The translations under genes and the position numbers were made by a program. From positions 132 through 6,363 of the forward strand of contig NZ_CAAKNY010000085.1 in NCBI RefSeq assembly GCF_901212495.1: 6,232 nt of DNA, in the 5' to 3' direction. Shown one piece after another: positions 4,972-6,232 of this stretch (within the stretch, counting starts at the first letter, position 1; each line of letters begins with the position of its first letter). The notes under the pieces were generated by a model, which saw only the letters and a list, made by a program, of their open reading frames with translations, ran no database searches and was not told where the DNA came from. The stretch is from Collinsella aerofaciens. Lineage in GTDB: Bacteria > Actinomycetota > Coriobacteriia > Coriobacteriales > Coriobacteriaceae.

Positions 4972-6066
4972 CTAGGAGGCCTTCTCGCTCAGGAACTCCC
5001 TGAACGCGGGGATGTCGAAGCCGACGAGGCCACGTCCACGTTCCCCGATAACGCCGTCCTCCAGGAGGCGGCGTTTGTATTGACTTGCATAGTTGCTGGC
5101 GACGCCCATACGCTTGGCTATCTCCGAGACCCTGCTGGGTCCAGAATCGGGCAGCATCGCGAGCAAAAACTCAATGTCTTTATCGGAAAGCTCTCGATAG
5201 GTCGTTTCGAGAATGCGATCGCGCAACTCCATGCGTGCGAGCAGGGAACCCTGCTGGACATCGGATGTGCTGATTTGGGGCGAGTTCTCCGAAACATCCC
5301 AAGTGCGATATCCGACGAGCTGCATCATGTAGGGGAATCCGTCGACAGCCTTCACAGCATCCTCGAGCGCTTCTGGCGTGATTGAGCGTCCTCCAGCCTC
5401 AATGGTTTTGCGGAAGGCATTTGCAATCTCAACATCAGTGATTCGTCCCAGCTGATGATACTGGGAGCGCCTGAGGAACGAAACGGAATCGTTGCGCAGC
5501 AGCGCCGATACTTTGTAGGGTAGTCCCGCCATGAGAAGGGCTACCTTTTTGCCCTCTCGTACAAAATGTTGGTAGACAGAGGCAAATTGGAGCATTTCAT
5601 CAAGATCGACCGTGACTTCATCGATAGTGATGAGAAGCCCGATGTCATGCTTCTCGAGCTGCCTGAAAATGCTGTTCATACGTGTGCGCCAGTTGCTCTG
5701 GGCCTCTTGAGCATATGTCCAATCGATGCCCACTGGACCAATTTGAACGCCGTTTATGCGCGCATGAGGCTGTGAGAGGTAGCTATCTGCGGCTTCTTTG
5801 GTTCGCTCGATAATATCTTCGAGCATGCCTGGCATGGCGGAGACATTTGCTGCGATCCAGTCGCGTTCAAGCGCCGTTTCTGAAAGGAGCGAGAGAAGCG
5901 CCGTCTTGCCCGTTCCCCTTGCGCCAGTAAAAATAGTCGACAGGTTGGGATCTCCCGGGCCATTGATAAAGCCACGGTTGATGTCACGCAGGATATGCTC
6001 GCGACCCGCTAGAAAAGGAGGGATGCTTCCGAACGTCGGGGTAAAGGGGTTCTTTCTGTACTCCAT
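4972..6066 (-). CDS. Orphan AAA+ ATPase with C-terminal winged helix
   Basis: The 364-residue protein starts NPFTPTFGSIPPFLAGREHI (6-25), a recurrent opening of stand-alone AAA+ proteins related to the AAA_16/Orc-like group. Walker A is GARGTGKT (48-55), Walker B LLITIDE (144-150), a sensor-like VALLMAGLP lies at 175-183, and DGFPYMMQLVGYRTWD (242-257) is in the lid region. Residues about 290-360 form a winged helix (DKDIEFLLAML, SEIAKRMGVASNYASQYKRR, LLEDGVIGERGRGLVGF), so DNA binding is likely. There is no nuclease motif, no transmembrane segment and no signal peptide. ATG 6064-6066 is preferred because AAGGAG lies 5 bases upstream (6072-6077); the open frame extends to 6120 but only through the tandem repeats. 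It is a single gene, convergent with the flavoprotein gene. Role unknown: it could remodel DNA or regulate transcription. Motifs and length are intact. Confidence 0.9.
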   Translation of the reverse strand: MEYRKNPFTPTFGSIPPFLAGREHILRDINRGFINGPGDPNLSTIFTGARGTGKTALLSLLSETALERDWIAANVSAMPGMLEDIIERTKEAADSYLSQPHARINGVQIGPVGIDWTYAQEAQSNWRTRMNSIFRQLEKHDIGLLITIDEVTVDLDEMLQFASVYQHFVREGKKVALLMAGLPYKVSALLRNDSVSFLRRSQYHQLGRITDVEIANAFRKTIEAGGRSITPEALEDAVKAVDGFPYMMQLVGYRTWDVSENSPQISTSDVQQGSLLARMELRDRILETTYRELSDKDIEFLLAMLPDSGPSRVSEIAKRMGVASNYASQYKRRLLEDGVIGERGRGLVGFDIPAFREFLSEKAS

Positions 6067-6075
6067 GGTAGCTCC

Positions 6076-6131
6076 TTTGCAAGTTTTGCTAATTTTTGCA
6101 ACTTTTGCTAACTTTTGCAAGTTTTGCTAAT
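6076..6131. repeat. Iteron-like tandem repeats in the ATPase leader
   Basis: Three successive units of 18-19 bases, each made of TTTTGCAA plus one base and TTTTGCTAA plus one base, fill 6076-6131 (6076-6093, 6094-6112, 6113-6131). Units differ at only a few positions (AAG or AAC, AAT or AAC). Their near end overlaps the ribosome binding site of the minus-strand ATPase. The arrangement suggests repeated binding sites for a protein, perhaps the ATPase's own winged helix, or a length-variable expression switch; both are inference. Confidence 0.8.
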
Positions 6132-6232
6132 GGCTTTACATACCTTGTGCCGTGGGATTGCAGGAGTGAAAAACGGGAAGTTCTATTATTCCGACTACGT
6201 TGCAACGAGCCGCTGCTCTTTGGCGCGCCGAT
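6132..6232. other. Right-edge stretch with no assignable gene
   Basis: This should contain the promoter of the ATPase gene; a TATGTA hexamer on the minus strand (complement TACATA near 6138-6143) is a possible -10, but no good -35 accompanies it. On the minus strand a frame entering from the right reads RRAKEQRLVAT then stops at 6195-6197, which could be the end of a neighbouring gene. On the plus strand GTG 6166 after AGGAG opens VKNGKFYYSDYVATSR to the edge, but the ribosome site overlaps the start codon. Neither can be supported from 100 bases. Confidence 0.3.

Noticed and set aside
4933..5385. Plus-strand open frame opposite the 3' part of the right-hand ATPase
   Set aside because: No motif and no proper start; the minus-strand winged-helix region explains this stretch.
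6067..6120. Upstream extension of the right-hand ATPase through the repeats
   Set aside because: The extension only translates the tandem repeat, and AAGGAG is correctly placed for the ATG at 6066.
6076..6131. CRISPR array
   Set aside because: Units are 18-19 bases and directly adjoining, with no unique spacers and no cas genes in view.

Overview
The window looks like an accessory stretch of a moderately GC-rich bacterial chromosome. The gene set (HxlR and MerR one-component regulators, a CMD-cupin/hydrolase operon, a small Fe-S-type flavoprotein, two orphan AAA+ ATPases) and the phrasing of the proteins suggest a gut-type anaerobe, perhaps a coriobacterial actinobacterium. That placement is an inference from remembered protein families, not a measurement.

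Layout. Bases 1-284 (minus) hold a headless C-terminal piece of a GyrA/ParC-type topoisomerase A subunit that runs off the left edge. It abuts, at about 281-284, a headless C-terminal piece of what looks like a GNAT acetyltransferase (281-421, plus). After a nested inverted repeat (432-512) comes an HxlR-family regulator (519-887, minus). Its upstream region carries a perfect 13-1-13 palindrome (973-999), which overlaps a near-consensus promoter for the divergent AAA+/DUF4143 ATPase (1055-2263, plus). Bases 2264-2355 separate this gene from the convergent MerR gene; I see no convincing terminator there.

The MerR-family regulator (2356-2796, minus) is divergent from a two-gene operon. A MerR-style operator/promoter (2828-2858) lies between them. 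Both operon genes are broken: the CMD-cupin fusion (2950-3715) has one extra G in a six-G run, and the alpha/beta hydrolase (3718-4187) has lost about its middle 170 residues, including the nucleophile region, and is out of frame at the scar. An intact NAD(P)H/FMN flavoprotein with a compact four-cysteine motif follows (4333-4863). A 14-bp inverted repeat (4876-4942) sits between it and the convergent second AAA+ ATPase (4972-6066, minus). The 5' leader of that ATPase gene consists of tandem 19-bp repeats (6076-6131). The last 100 bases hold nothing I can name.

How it fits together. Two regulator/target modules are visible: HxlR with the DUF4143 ATPase, and a Cys52 MerR regulator with a redox/aldehyde-type operon. 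The second module keeps its regulator and promoter while both enzymes are damaged, which points to recent loss of function unless the frameshift is a sequencing error. The two ATPases belong to different AAA+ families and are each single genes. I do not see a clearly new multi-gene system; the most unusual elements are the repeat-filled leader of the right-hand ATPase and the double-truncation junction at the left.
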